Source: Pedobacter nanyangensis (GTDB lineage: Bacteria > Bacteroidota > Bacteroidia > Sphingobacteriales > Sphingobacteriaceae). From it: a DNA stretch of 64,000 nucleotides. The translations under genes were made by a program, and so were the position numbers. The stretch is taken from NCBI RefSeq assembly GCF_003313505.1, contig NZ_QMHO01000004.1, forward strand, positions 285,813 to 349,812, in the 5' to 3' direction. Below, one piece after another: positions 1 through 9,390 of this stretch; position 1 is the first letter of the stretch; each line of letters starts with the position of its first letter. The notes beneath the pieces are model-generated. The model was not told the origin of the DNA. It did not search any database and saw only the letters and a program-made list of their open reading frames with translations.

Positions 1-2
1 TT

Positions 3-911
3 AGCCCAACACTTACAACAGAACTGCCTTTTATAGACGAGGTGCGTAATGTATGTGGCAGTTACGATGAGTGGATTTTTATAGAAACGGCTACGGTGGG
101 TAAACTGTATAAATTTTCAAGCCAATCGCATACCCTTGATACCGTTATTATTCCCATGCCTAAAATTGCTGGTTTTGCTCATGCTTTTTCTACCGAGGTG
201 CTTTATCCCTTTGTTTACATCAATAGTAGTTACGCACGCTGCCAAATCAGATACAATCTATTAAATGCACAGGTTGATACTATGCAATTGCTAACCGGAG
301 GTTTTACCAATGCAGTTATGCTGCATAATGGCGATGTGGTTGTAAAAGCTATTGATACCCCCTCTTTTAACAGCAAATTTAAAAAGGTGGCTGCGGCCAG
401 CCGGCAAATACTTGTGGAGAAAAATCTGTCTCCCGAATTGGGAGATGCGGGAATTACGTTAGATGGTAAACTGAGTTACGACCCCTCGTTGGGCTTGTTG
501 GTTTACGTTTGTTATTACAATAACCAGATTACCTGTTTTGATACCACATTGAAAAAGGTTTATAACTCCCGTACCATTGATACGGTAAAGTTTTCGCCAG
601 TAGGGCTAAAAAAAACATCATCTTATGTATCGTTTGCTAAGCCACCATTTACCATTAATGCTTACAGTACGGTGGCAGCAGGTAGGCTTTACGTAAAATC
701 TTTATTGAATGCCGATGACGAGACTACGGATAATGACCATACGGTTATAGATGTTTATAGTGTTACAGATGGTAGGTATAGCGGAAGTTTTTATCTGCCT
801 AAGCCCAAAAAGCAGGTGCCATTATTTAAAATTTATAACGACCGGGTTATTGTATTGAGCAAACACCTGTTGAGTATTTATTCGCTTAACCTAAAGCAGT
901 TGCCCACATAA
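3..911 (+). CDS. 5'-truncated protein, probable beta-propeller, function unknown
   Basis: The reading frame is open to the left edge of the window, so the true start lies outside it; the GTG at 42 is only an internal codon. The visible 302 residues alternate short hydrophobic strands with turns and have no transmembrane segment. They contain repeated blocks of the form 'x-D-T-hydrophobic' (SHTLDTVIIP, NAQVDTMQLL, SRTIDTVKFS), which suits the 6-bladed beta-propeller proteins common in Bacteroidota. No catalytic motif is visible. It is followed 160 nt later by a small exported protein on the same strand. The fold is an inference from the strand pattern, not from a recognised family. Confidence 0.55.
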   Translation, partial: SPTLTTELPFIDEVRNVCGSYDEWIFIETATVGKLYKFSSQSHTLDTVIIPMPKIAGFAHAFSTEVLYPFVYINSSYARCQIRYNLLNAQVDTMQLLTGGFTNAVMLHNGDVVVKAIDTPSFNSKFKKVAAASRQILVEKNLSPELGDAGITLDGKLSYDPSLGLLVYVCYYNNQITCFDTTLKKVYNSRTIDTVKFSPVGLKKTSSYVSFAKPPFTINAYSTVAAGRLYVKSLLNADDETTDNDHTVIDVYSVTDGRYSGSFYLPKPKKQVPLFKIYNDRVIVLSKHLLSIYSLNLKQLPT

Positions 912-1071
912 ATATCTTGAAAGAGGAATAATTTATTAACCCTCAACAATAGCGTAGCCGGTAATGCCGCCCGATACGCTGATAACAGATAGCGGATTGT
1001 TTAATTTTTGTTGTGGTATATAAAATCGAATACCAAACGCCCCATTTTTTAACCATCTAATTTTAAAAACA

Positions 1072-1299
1072 ATGAAAAAAGTAAAAATCTCCTTAGCAGC
1101 AGTAGCCTTGCTTTTGGCTACCGGCATTACCTATGCCACTACATCAAAAAGCACAAGTGAAAATGTTCCTTGCAAATCAAGTCCGTTTTTAACAGAGCCA
1201 GATATGTCCTACAATCCTGAAGACTGTCAGAATGTTATTGAGGTAATCTGCTGTTTTGACGCTGAAACGAACCTGCCAATTAGAAAAACAGAACTATAG
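1072..1299 (+). CDS. Small exported protein (75 aa), DUF6520-like
   Basis: Residues 1-24 form a typical signal peptide: a lysine-rich start (MKKVK), a hydrophobic core and an A-T-T cleavage area. The mature part is about 50 residues with four cysteines (PCKS, DCQN, and a CC pair near residue 61), so disulfide pairing in the periplasm is likely. Length, signal and position beside a beta-propeller-like gene resemble the small DUF6520 and NVEALA families of Bacteroidota, but the NVEALA motif is absent and the assignment is tentative. A strong hairpin follows the stop codon. Confidence 0.6.
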   Translation: MKKVKISLAAVALLLATGITYATTSKSTSENVPCKSSPFLTEPDMSYNPEDCQNVIEVICCFDAETNLPIRKTEL

Positions 1300-1314
1300 C
1301 ATTGAACTGTAAAT

Positions 1315-1346
1315 AAAGAGGTCGATAAATTCTTATCGACCTCTTT
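1315..1346. terminator. Bidirectional hairpin terminator
   Basis: Perfect 14-bp stem, AAAGAGGTCGATAA pairing with TTATCGACCTCTTT across a 4-nt loop. It sits between two convergent genes, the small exported protein (+) and the TlpA-like gene (-), with A and T runs at the two sides, so it can end transcription from both directions. Confidence 0.8.
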
Positions 1347-1350
1347 CAGT

Positions 1351-2718
1351 TTACTTTTTATCTCTGATTACAATCATATCCAATTCTTTCTCTGTTTCAA
1401 CCAGCTTAAAGCCGTATGCTTCCAATGCTTTTGATACTGCCCAAATATCTTTAGGGTCTGCATCTAAACGGAAGTCAAGCGGTGTTTTATATTCGGTTTC
1501 GTTAAGGATCGGCGTCATGTACCTAAATAAATGAAAGCTCATCCACATAAAAAGAAACTCATCAGTAGTTGAGTTAGAAAAATCAAATATTTTCCTTGCC
1601 CCATCTATAGTTGTAGCTTTTTTACCTCCTTTCGATGGAATTACAGAAATACCGGGTATCCTCACTAAACTGAGGCACTTTACTTTCCGCTTTTCAACTA
1701 AACCCTCAATGCCGTACAGTTCTCCAAAATAACGGTTAAGATCCGCAACCATCCAACTGTTTAACTTATCAACGTCTTTTGCAAGCATTACCACCTCGTA
1801 ACAAAATTGGCTGTCTTCCTGTACTCTTCTATTAGAACGTGGCCGACCGGGATAGTAATATCTCGTACTATCTTTGGCTTCCCAAACTAACCTTGAAGGG
1901 TAGCGCAAAGGCCAGTTTGGATCGTTGACTAATGTATATGGTTTGGGCTTAGAGGCGAATGCTGTTTGGTACAACGTTTCAATATCTGCGTTAGTAGCCT
2001 GTATCATAGCGTAACCGTCTTTTACAAATGGTTGACCAGCTCCCGCACGAATGCTAGGGTTAAATGGCGTAAAAATTGAACTATACGTAATGATAACATC
2101 TGAGTTTGCATTTTCGTTTAGTCCGCCTAACAGCAATGGTTTATAGGGATTGAAACTAACATTGTCCTTTTTTACCTTAAAATTTACCTCATGTTGTTTA
2201 AACAGTTTTTCCAGATTTTCTTCGGTCAGATCATCAGTAGAAGTAGTGGTAATTACTTTGCCATCTGGATTAATAATCACCTCATGCGGTATCATTCGGT
2301 GTGGGAATAATTTATTAACGGAAGTATCGGAATATACCACTGGAATATTAGACGGTAATACTCCCGGTCTGGGTTTGAAAAAACTACCAATTACTTTATC
2401 TGTTTCTCTTGTTACCGCCAGTATCACTAATTTGTCTTTGAACTTTTCGGCAAGCTTACCCAGTTTAGGGAATGCACCTACACAAGGAGCGCACCAGGTG
2501 GCCCAAAAATCAATGATAACATACTTTCCCTTAAAGTCTGACAAGCGTGCGCTCTTATAGTTCGCATTCATTACCTGTGCAAACTGAAGGTCTGGCACCT
2601 GATCGCCAATGGTTAACCCTACTTTCTTGTCTTGCGCTTTTAGATTAAGTACATTGAGTATAATTAAACAACAACCTAAAACTATTAAGCTAGTTGCTTT
2701 TGTAACAATTCTATTCAT
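1351..2718 (-). CDS. TlpA-family thioredoxin-fold protein with DUF3738-like C-terminal half
   Basis: A signal peptide (residues 1-29) is followed by an AhpC/TSA-TlpA-type thioredoxin domain at about residues 30-165 with the active-site motif WCAPC near residues 75-79, in the usual FWATWCAPC setting. Such domains carry out thiol-disulfide exchange outside the cytoplasm. Residues 190-455 resemble the DUF3738/Soli_TIGR03435 domain often fused to TlpA domains in Bacteroidota, whose role is unknown. Its start overlaps the end of the SusD gene by 8 nt, so it is the last gene of the sus operon. It probably serves redox maintenance of the uptake complex or handles thiol-containing substrates; that role is inferred. 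Confidence 0.85.
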   Translation of the reverse strand: MNRIVTKATSLIVLGCCLIILNVLNLKAQDKKVGLTIGDQVPDLQFAQVMNANYKSARLSDFKGKYVIIDFWATWCAPCVGAFPKLGKLAEKFKDKLVILAVTRETDKVIGSFFKPRPGVLPSNIPVVYSDTSVNKLFPHRMIPHEVIINPDGKVITTTSTDDLTEENLEKLFKQHEVNFKVKKDNVSFNPYKPLLLGGLNENANSDVIITYSSIFTPFNPSIRAGAGQPFVKDGYAMIQATNADIETLYQTAFASKPKPYTLVNDPNWPLRYPSRLVWEAKDSTRYYYPGRPRSNRRVQEDSQFCYEVVMLAKDVDKLNSWMVADLNRYFGELYGIEGLVEKRKVKCLSLVRIPGISVIPSKGGKKATTIDGARKIFDFSNSTTDEFLFMWMSFHLFRYMTPILNETEYKTPLDFRLDADPKDIWAVSKALEAYGFKLVETEKELDMIVIRDKK

Positions 2719-4111
2719 AGCCCGGGTTTTGTGTAATCGAGTTGAACTTCTGTATATCGCCCAACGGGATTGGCCAGAGTGCGGCGGTAGCTTTCCATGT
2801 GCCGGGTTTTTCTAGTGCCATAATGGTATTTACCCTGCCGGTGCGTTTAATGTCATACCATCGCAGACCGTTTTCTGCAAACAGTTCATTACGTCTTTCA
2901 CGTTCTACAGCAAGCAGTGCATTTTCTTTGCTAATGTTATCAGCAATAGGTACTAAGTGGTTAGGGCTTGGCAGGCTTGCTCTAGTTCTTAGTATATTTA
3001 AATCTGCTACGCCATCTGCTATTTTATTCTGCTGTATTCTGCTTTCCGCCCTTATGAGGTATTGCTCTGCCAACCTCAATAGGGTGGTTTGTTCGGTATT
3101 GCCCACAGCGGTTACCGTAAATTTAAAAGGCGTATAAAATGTTTCCGTACCTACGGTATATCTTTTGGTCCATTTTTCCTTGCGTTGGTCATTTGGTTCA
3201 AAAGAATTTGTCATTGAACTGGTCAACACAAAATTTGGATTAGTGCTCGGAAGAAACAACACCGCTTCATAGTTTTGGTTAGAGGTTAAATTGGTAATCT
3301 GAAAAATGGCCTCATTATTATTTCTGCCATAGAGTTGGCTACTAATGCCGATAAGGTTATATAAGCCAGATTGAATAACTGCATTAGATTGTATTTCGGC
3401 CTTGGCAAAATCACTGGTATGCAAGTAAATCCTCGCCAAAAGCCCAGTAGCTACCCATTTGTTTGCCCTTGTTCGGTTGTTGCTGTTAAACGAGTAATCG
3501 GGGTTGAGTTTGGTCTGTGCGTCCAGTAAATCGGCAATCATTTGCGCATATACCTCGTTAACAGGTGTGCGAACAGTTTTTGATGATATTTCTACATCGG
3601 TGGCCAATACCAAAGGAACGGCCCCATACTGGTTTACCAGAAAATAATAATTGAGCGCACGCAAAAATTTGGCTTCGCCTATAAATGGATTTTTTACGTT
3701 TTCTGCCAAAGAGCTTTTTTCAAGCCTTTCAATTGCCGCATTACAGAGGTAAATGGTGTTGTAATTGCCCGCCCACGACATATCTTGCGGGAACAGGTTG
3801 TTTTGGAAATAATTATCGAAAGTAATGCTGCTACTTCTGTTTTTTAATTCATCGCTGGCAAGCCCTGTGAAAATAGACATCGAACTTGTAGCCGACATAA
3901 ATAGATTTTGCTTAAAAGTGCTATATATACCTGCAATAGCGCTATTGGCGGTACCTCTATTATCGAAAACTTCGGCAGCGTAAAGCTGATCGGTAACATT
4001 ATTAACCTCTACAAACTTTTTGCATGATACTGTTAAACATAGTAAGTATATAATTAGCCAATTGAACTTACCTTGTAAGCGCAACGGACTTTGTTTTTTA
4101 AATATTTTCAT
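2711..4111 (-). CDS. SusD/RagB-family nutrient-binding outer-membrane lipoprotein
   Basis: 466 residues, the usual SusD size. The N-terminus has a lipoprotein signal with lipobox LTVSC followed by KK, then the alpha-helical TPR-like scaffold typical of the family (for example FLRALNYYFLVNQYGAVPLV near residues 150-170). The C-terminal part has the conserved ERRNELFAENGLRWYDIKR block and ends NPGYE, as SusD proteins do. SusD caps the SusC barrel and captures substrate on the cell surface. It lies 10 nt downstream of the SusC gene in the same operon. The substrate cannot be told from sequence; no glycoside hydrolase is nearby, so peptides or another non-glycan are possible. Confidence 0.95.
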   Translation of the reverse strand: MKIFKKQSPLRLQGKFNWLIIYLLCLTVSCKKFVEVNNVTDQLYAAEVFDNRGTANSAIAGIYSTFKQNLFMSATSSMSIFTGLASDELKNRSSSITFDNYFQNNLFPQDMSWAGNYNTIYLCNAAIERLEKSSLAENVKNPFIGEAKFLRALNYYFLVNQYGAVPLVLATDVEISSKTVRTPVNEVYAQMIADLLDAQTKLNPDYSFNSNNRTRANKWVATGLLARIYLHTSDFAKAEIQSNAVIQSGLYNLIGISSQLYGRNNNEAIFQITNLTSNQNYEAVLFLPSTNPNFVLTSSMTNSFEPNDQRKEKWTKRYTVGTETFYTPFKFTVTAVGNTEQTTLLRLAEQYLIRAESRIQQNKIADGVADLNILRTRASLPSPNHLVPIADNISKENALLAVERERRNELFAENGLRWYDIKRTGRVNTIMALEKPGTWKATAALWPIPLGDIQKFNSITQNPGYE

Positions 4112-4121
4112 TTTTACTCCA

Positions 4122-7100
4122 TTAAAAATTTACTGAACCACCAAAAACAAATAGTTTATTTGGGGGATATTGCGCTGTAGCAGATATTCCTATGGGTAAT
4201 TCAGGGTCGTAACCTACGTAATTACTAAAGGTTAATAAGTTCTGTGCTTGGGCATAAACCTTAAAAGATTTCACATTTACACTATTTAGCCATTTGGCAG
4301 GGAGTTGATAAGAAATAGACACGTTTCTAAGCCGCAAAAAAGAAGCATCTGAAACGGTGGCATCAGATAATATGTAACGACTAGTTGATGCTAAACTAGC
4401 AGATGTAGGTTTGGGCAGGTTTGCCAGGTCTCCCGGCTGTTTCCAGTATCCCAGAAAATCAGTCCATACATTTTGTAGTTTACCTGCGTAGTTGTAAAAT
4501 CTGAACAGGTTATAACCATCTTGTTTTACATAGTTAAAGAAGAAGTTTAATTCAAATCCTTTGTATTGAAAAGAGTTATTTAACCCTGCATACCAATAAG
4601 GGTCAGTTTTGCCGGCAATTACATAATCTCCCTTCTGATCGTTATAGGATGACCGGGCCTGATATGCTCCGTCACCATTAACATCTTCAATAATAGCCTC
4701 ACCCGTTTGAGGGTCTATGCCCAGAAAGTGGTATCGTTGTACAATACCTAACGATTGCCCTACAACATAGCTATTGGCATAGGTAGTAGCAGACAAACCG
4801 GGAAAACTAACTAATTTATTATTGGGTATGGTTAGGTTAAAAGAAGTTGACCATTGAAAATCCTTATTTGTGATGTTTTGGGTTTCAAGCTCAAATTCCC
4901 ATCCTTTATTTTGCACTACTGCGGGCAAATTGGCGGTATAGCCGGTGTAGCCTGTAATAGTCGGTAGCGCATAGGTTACCAATTGATTGCTTGATCTGTT
5001 TAAATACCAGGCCGTATTGAATACAATCCTATTATTAAAAGCTCCCAGTTCTAAACCTATTTCCGATTTTTTATTAACCTCCCATTGAAAATTATTGTTG
5101 GCTAAGCCTGTGGGTATAATAGCAATCTCATCCCCATAATTACTTGCTGCTCTGTAAAGGTTCAAATATTGGTAATCACCAATACCATCGCTTCCCGTTG
5201 TACCGTAGCTACCCCTTAATTTTCCATAACTTAACCATGGTAACTTATTTTTCAATAAGGCTTCGTTTGTAAATACCCATGCGCTCCCTATGCTAAAGAA
5301 ATTTCCGAATTGGCGATTGGGGCCAAAACGGGTGGAGCCATCTCTTCTAAATGTAGCATTTAACAGGTATTTATCTTGCCCGTTATAATTTAATCTGCCA
5401 AAAACAGATGCAAACCTGTATTCAGTAGTTGTACTTCCTTTGGTCAGAAGCGAACCGAAGTTTTGACTTTCTAACAGCAAATCGTTAGTATAGCCACTCA
5501 ACGCAATTGTTGTACCCCTGATAGAACTACCATTAAGTGTAGCGCCAGCTAAAAGTGATAGATTTCCACCTAATAAATTGTCTTTATAGGCAATTTGTGG
5601 CTCAAAAATATAAGTTTGCGAAGATGCCTGAAAAAATGCAGCAGTACCTGTAGGGTTACTTGCCGGATTTTGCGAGATAATGGTAGTACCGGAATATTGT
5701 CTGTTGTTGATTAACCCATAGCCCACATTCGCTTTTAATGATAGCTTCTCTATCACCTTATATTCGAGCGAGAGGTTACTGTTTAAATTATAGTTAGATG
5801 CTTTGTATGGGTTTTCATAATCTATTTTGGGGTTTGTATACCCAGTTCGCCAATGATAGCTGCCATCAGCATTATACAGAGGGAAATTGGGTGGTGCTAG
5901 AAAGTTGAATAATGATAGTTTCCCATTAGCCCCTAATATGTTGCTTTTATCCGTGTTAAAAAATGTGTTTGACTGCATTTGCAATTTGCCATTATCTGAT
6001 ACATAGTTCAGATTAAGATGTGCGCCACCTCTTTTAAATCCAGAGTTATTTCCTTGTAGTGTTGTTTCGTTATGAAAGTTGCCACCTAACAGAAAGGTAA
6101 TTTGTTTAGAACCTCCGCTTAAACTTAGGCTGGCATCTGTTTGTTTGGCAGTGGCTCCAATTTGCAAATCTTGGAAGTCAGTAGATGCTTGTTGGTCCCA
6201 TACCAATAATTCTGGTGCATTGGCGGTAGTGGGTGTTGCATTACTGTTTGCAAAGCCATCTTTGCGTACCTGTACGTACTGGCTGGTAGAAAGTAAAGTT
6301 GGTACTTGGGTAGCCGAACCAAATCCACTTTGAAAAGTAGCCTTAATTTCCGGCTTGCCAACATTGCCTTTTTTAGTAGTAATTAATATCACTCCATTAG
6401 CACCCCTGCTGCCATAAATTGAGGTCGCATCCGCATCTTTCAAAATTTCTATGGAAGCAATATCATTGGGATTAATCGTGTTTAGAGGAGAGCCATTTCC
6501 TGCGCCATTTGCTGTGTTTAGGTAATTAAAACGTTCTAATGATGTGGTTGGTAATGGTACACCATCTATAATATAAAGAGGATCATTATTTGCATTCATA
6601 GAATTTTGCCCCCTAACCCTAACTTTTGGTGCTGCTCCCGGCAAACTGCTGTCTTGCGCTATTTGTAGCCCGGCCACGCGTCCACTAAGAGCTAATATGG
6701 GGTTGGTTACAGGTTGTTTTTCTATCACATCTGCTTTAACAGTAGATATATTTCCCGTATTTAGGCGTTTGGTTGTTGTACCATAGCCCATAACCTGTAC
6801 CTCATCTAACTTAGAATTGCTTCGTAATAGGGTAATGGTTATATTGGGTGTAGCTGTAATTTCTTTGGCCTCGTAGCCTATAAAAGAAATTAGCAGTATG
6901 GCCTTATCGGGTGCGTTGGCTATGGTAAACTGCCCCTCGCTATTGGTGGTAGTGCTAAGGGTAGTGCCCTTAACCTTTATGCCCGCCCCGGGCAAGGGCT
7001 GGCCGCTTTCGTCTACCACTTTGCCATTTATGGTAATGGCTTTCAGGTAATCGGCAATGCGGTTTAACAAGCTCTTTTCTTTGCGTTTTACCACAATGGT

Positions 7101-7442
7101 CTTATCCAGTATCTCGTAGGTTAATGGCTGGTTTTTAAACAGGGCGGTTAGTGTTGCATCAATACTGCTGTTTCTTATGTCCATGTTCACTTTGTTGGTG
7201 TTTGCCAAGGTGTGCTCGTTGTAGAAAAAACTGTAGCTGCTTTGTTGCTCTATCTGCTCAAATACTTTTTCAATAGCGATTTGGTGTGCCTTTAGGGTTA
7301 TGTTTTGCCCATATACCGTTGCCGATACATTTAGATAGCAGGACAATATGAACAGGGCAGTTAGTTTCATAACCAATAGGGTTTTGGTCAGTTGCTTTCG
7401 GCTTTGCGCACAGGCATGCCAAAAGCATGTAAAAAAATTCAT
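4122..7442 (-). CDS. SusC/RagA-family TonB-dependent outer-membrane transporter with STN domain
   Basis: 1106 residues. Order: signal peptide, STN (secretin/TonB short N-terminal) domain at about 48-100, carboxypeptidase-regulatory-like domain at about 135-215 (GKVVDESGQPLPGAGIKVKG), plug at about 215-355 (MGYGTTTKR, then SGRVAGLQI and PLYIIDGVPL), then the beta-barrel ending in the aromatic FGGSVNF. It imports substrate with SusD using TonB energy. The STN domain is the part that signals to an inner-membrane FecR protein, which matches the FecR and sigma genes just upstream. The start at 7442 gives a long N-terminus; the ATG at 7367 (MKLTALFILS) would give a more ordinary signal peptide. Confidence 0.95.
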   Translation of the reverse strand: MNFFTCFWHACAQSRKQLTKTLLVMKLTALFILSCYLNVSATVYGQNITLKAHQIAIEKVFEQIEQQSSYSFFYNEHTLANTNKVNMDIRNSSIDATLTALFKNQPLTYEILDKTIVVKRKEKSLLNRIADYLKAITINGKVVDESGQPLPGAGIKVKGTTLSTTTNSEGQFTIANAPDKAILLISFIGYEAKEITATPNITITLLRSNSKLDEVQVMGYGTTTKRLNTGNISTVKADVIEKQPVTNPILALSGRVAGLQIAQDSSLPGAAPKVRVRGQNSMNANNDPLYIIDGVPLPTTSLERFNYLNTANGAGNGSPLNTINPNDIASIEILKDADATSIYGSRGANGVILITTKKGNVGKPEIKATFQSGFGSATQVPTLLSTSQYVQVRKDGFANSNATPTTANAPELLVWDQQASTDFQDLQIGATAKQTDASLSLSGGSKQITFLLGGNFHNETTLQGNNSGFKRGGAHLNLNYVSDNGKLQMQSNTFFNTDKSNILGANGKLSLFNFLAPPNFPLYNADGSYHWRTGYTNPKIDYENPYKASNYNLNSNLSLEYKVIEKLSLKANVGYGLINNRQYSGTTIISQNPASNPTGTAAFFQASSQTYIFEPQIAYKDNLLGGNLSLLAGATLNGSSIRGTTIALSGYTNDLLLESQNFGSLLTKGSTTTEYRFASVFGRLNYNGQDKYLLNATFRRDGSTRFGPNRQFGNFFSIGSAWVFTNEALLKNKLPWLSYGKLRGSYGTTGSDGIGDYQYLNLYRAASNYGDEIAIIPTGLANNNFQWEVNKKSEIGLELGAFNNRIVFNTAWYLNRSSNQLVTYALPTITGYTGYTANLPAVVQNKGWEFELETQNITNKDFQWSTSFNLTIPNNKLVSFPGLSATTYANSYVVGQSLGIVQRYHFLGIDPQTGEAIIEDVNGDGAYQARSSYNDQKGDYVIAGKTDPYWYAGLNNSFQYKGFELNFFFNYVKQDGYNLFRFYNYAGKLQNVWTDFLGYWKQPGDLANLPKPTSASLASTSRYILSDATVSDASFLRLRNVSISYQLPAKWLNSVNVKSFKVYAQAQNLLTFSNYVGYDPELPIGISATAQYPPNKLFVFGGSVNF

Positions 7443-7501
7443 ACTTTTGAGTGTTAGGGTTTAAGTGATTACTTCTTACGATCTTCATTTGGCCCCAATT
7501 T

Positions 7502-7531
7502 GCCAGCGGTACTCGTCACAGTACTGCTGGC
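7502..7531. terminator. Hairpin between fecR and susC
   Basis: 12-bp stem with one G-U pair (GCCAGCGGTACT with AGTACTGCTGGC), 6-nt loop. The T run lies on the plus-strand side, so on the minus strand it is not a classic intrinsic terminator. It may instead reduce read-through or stabilise the susC 5' end, separating expression of the regulators from the transporter. Confidence 0.45.
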
Positions 7532-7592
7532 TTTTTTATATGGAGGCCATCAATTAATTATTAACTGTTTTTATGGCATAGGCTTTGGGTTT

Positions 7593-8729
7593 TTAAGGTT
7601 CTATTATTAGTATTTTGCCTTTCGGCGTGTTTTCTATACTAAAATGGATGCCGCTCGACTGGAATATCTTAAGCAGTGTAGCCAGGTTGGAACTACGTGC
7701 TACGCCTCCGGTATAATATTGCTTAGAAGGGTCTCCCTTAAATTGTATCTCTATGTTGTACCATCGGGCCACCTGTCGCATTATGGTTGGCAGATCAGCT
7801 TTTTTAAAGTACATTTTACCATTTTTCCATGCCAGAGTGGTTTGCAGGTCGGCAGGCTGTACGTTTAATTTATTTCCGGTATTTATGGCTTGTTGGTCTG
7901 GCTTAAGTTTTTCGGTGCTGCCATTACTAAGGGCTACTTGTACACTACCTTCGGCAAGTGTGGTTAAAGTTCGCTCTTCATCGGCGTAGCTGTTAATGTT
8001 AAAGTGCGTGCCCAGTACCTCTACGGTTTGCCCTGCGCTTACCACCTTAAAGGGCTTGGCCTTGTTGTGTGCCACCTCAAAGTAGGCTTCGCCACTTAGC
8101 GTTACCCGCCTTTCGTTTAACGCACCAAACGAGGCAGGGTACTTTAGCGTAGAAGCAGCGTTTAGCCATACTTTAGTGCCATCGGGCAGCACAATCTGGT
8201 ATTCGCCGCCCTTTGGGGTTTCAATGGTGTTAAGCCCAATTGCTCCCCCTTTAGGGGCCTGGGGGGTGTAAATAATTTCGCCATCGGCGGTTTTGGTAAT
8301 CTCGGTGCCGCCATCGTCGGCAAGTTTGCCCTGTTGGGCATCGGCAAGGCTTATCCTCTCGCCGTTAGAAAGTGTAAGCATGGCTTTTGGTGTGCCGGCC
8401 TTAATGCTGGCTATTGCTGTTGCGCTATCTGTTATTGTTTGGTTGTTACGTCCAAGCATGGTATAAATACCGATGCCCACTACCAACAGTACGCTTGCGG
8501 CCACAGCAATTCGGCGCCATGTTTTTTGCTGCCGTACTCGTTTTTTTGCTGCGTTTATGCCTTTCCATGCTTCGTATAAAACTTCTTCCATGCGCTCTTC
8601 AGGCAGGTCAAAGTCTGGTGTTTCGATGGTTTCGTACCATTGTTCTACCATTGCTTTTTCCTGTAGGGTACAGGTGCCGGCATTGTAGCGTTCTATAATT
8701 TCATACGCAATACGGGAGTGTTTTGACAT
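7593..8729 (-). CDS. FecR-family anti-sigma factor
   Basis: 378 residues. The N-terminal cytoplasmic part would bind the sigma factor. A single transmembrane helix lies at about residues 68-88 (RIAVAASVLLVVGIGIYTML). The periplasmic FecR domain follows (TPKGGEYQIVLPDGTKVWLN, then SGEAYFEV and FKV), and a C-terminal DUF4974 domain (YFKKADLPTIMRQVARWYN) resembles the STN fold. It senses the STN domain of a cognate SusC and releases the sigma factor encoded just upstream. This sigma-FecR-SusC-SusD order is the standard Bacteroidota cell-surface signalling layout. Confidence 0.95.
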   Translation of the reverse strand: MSKHSRIAYEIIERYNAGTCTLQEKAMVEQWYETIETPDFDLPEERMEEVLYEAWKGINAAKKRVRQQKTWRRIAVAASVLLVVGIGIYTMLGRNNQTITDSATAIASIKAGTPKAMLTLSNGERISLADAQQGKLADDGGTEITKTADGEIIYTPQAPKGGAIGLNTIETPKGGEYQIVLPDGTKVWLNAASTLKYPASFGALNERRVTLSGEAYFEVAHNKAKPFKVVSAGQTVEVLGTHFNINSYADEERTLTTLAEGSVQVALSNGSTEKLKPDQQAINTGNKLNVQPADLQTTLAWKNGKMYFKKADLPTIMRQVARWYNIEIQFKGDPSKQYYTGGVARSSNLATLLKIFQSSGIHFSIENTPKGKILIIEP

Positions 8730-8811
8730 ATCTGTTGTTAAATGCCCAAGGGCTGTTTAACTATAGGTCAGCTAAGATGAAAACTGGGGGGTAAAAAAAA
8801 TGAAAATAGTT

Positions 8812-9390
8812 TTATTGGCGTAGCAGCAGCATGGCAAGCAGGTATATATTAAACTTTGGCCTTAAAATGTGCAGCGCATTTTTTACGTGGCTACGTACAC
8901 TCTGCTCTGTGATGTTTAAACGTTCGGCAATTTCTTTATGGCTAAGGCCTTCTTTACGGCTAAGCTCAAAAACCTGCCGCATTTTTGTGGGGAGCTGCTC
9001 AATTTCTTTTTCAAGCAGAGCGGTAAGCATACGTTCGCGTACCCTATGGTCGGTACCCTCTGCGTAGGAATTTACAAAGGCTTGAAAATGGTCTATATAT
9101 CGTGAAGCATTAAGCTGTTTGCTGATACGGTTGATGATGCGATAACGGGCGGCATTGTACAAATATGCCGAGAGGCTATCCTTTATTTGTAGGCTGTTCC
9201 TGCGTTCCCAAAGGTTTAAAAAAATCTCTTGTACCACATCTCTGGCTTCATCTTCGTCTTGCAATTTTCGGTAGATGTGTACAAACAGTAAGTGTCTGTA
9301 CTGGTTGTATAAAAGGGCAAAAGCCTGCTCGCTACCCTGTGCCATTTGGCCAAGTAGTGCCTTGTCGTCATATAGGGCTTGGGTACTCAC
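8812..9390 (-). CDS. ECF RNA polymerase sigma-70 factor (FecI-like)
   Basis: 192 residues with sigma region 2 at about 20-90 (LYNQYRHLLFVHIYRKL, then DEARDVVQEIFLNLW) and region 4 at about 130-185 (LPTKMRQVFELSRKEGLSHKEIAERLNITEQSV in outline), and no region 1 or 3. First gene of the minus-strand sus locus, 82 nt before fecR. It directs RNA polymerase to the susC promoter once FecR is activated. A TAAGTTTG sequence on the minus strand at 9411-9418 fits the Bacteroidota -7 box, though no well-spaced -33 box was found. Confidence 0.95.
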   Translation of the reverse strand: MSTQALYDDKALLGQMAQGSEQAFALLYNQYRHLLFVHIYRKLQDEDEARDVVQEIFLNLWERRNSLQIKDSLSAYLYNAARYRIINRISKQLNASRYIDHFQAFVNSYAEGTDHRVRERMLTALLEKEIEQLPTKMRQVFELSRKEGLSHKEIAERLNITEQSVRSHVKNALHILRPKFNIYLLAMLLLRQ

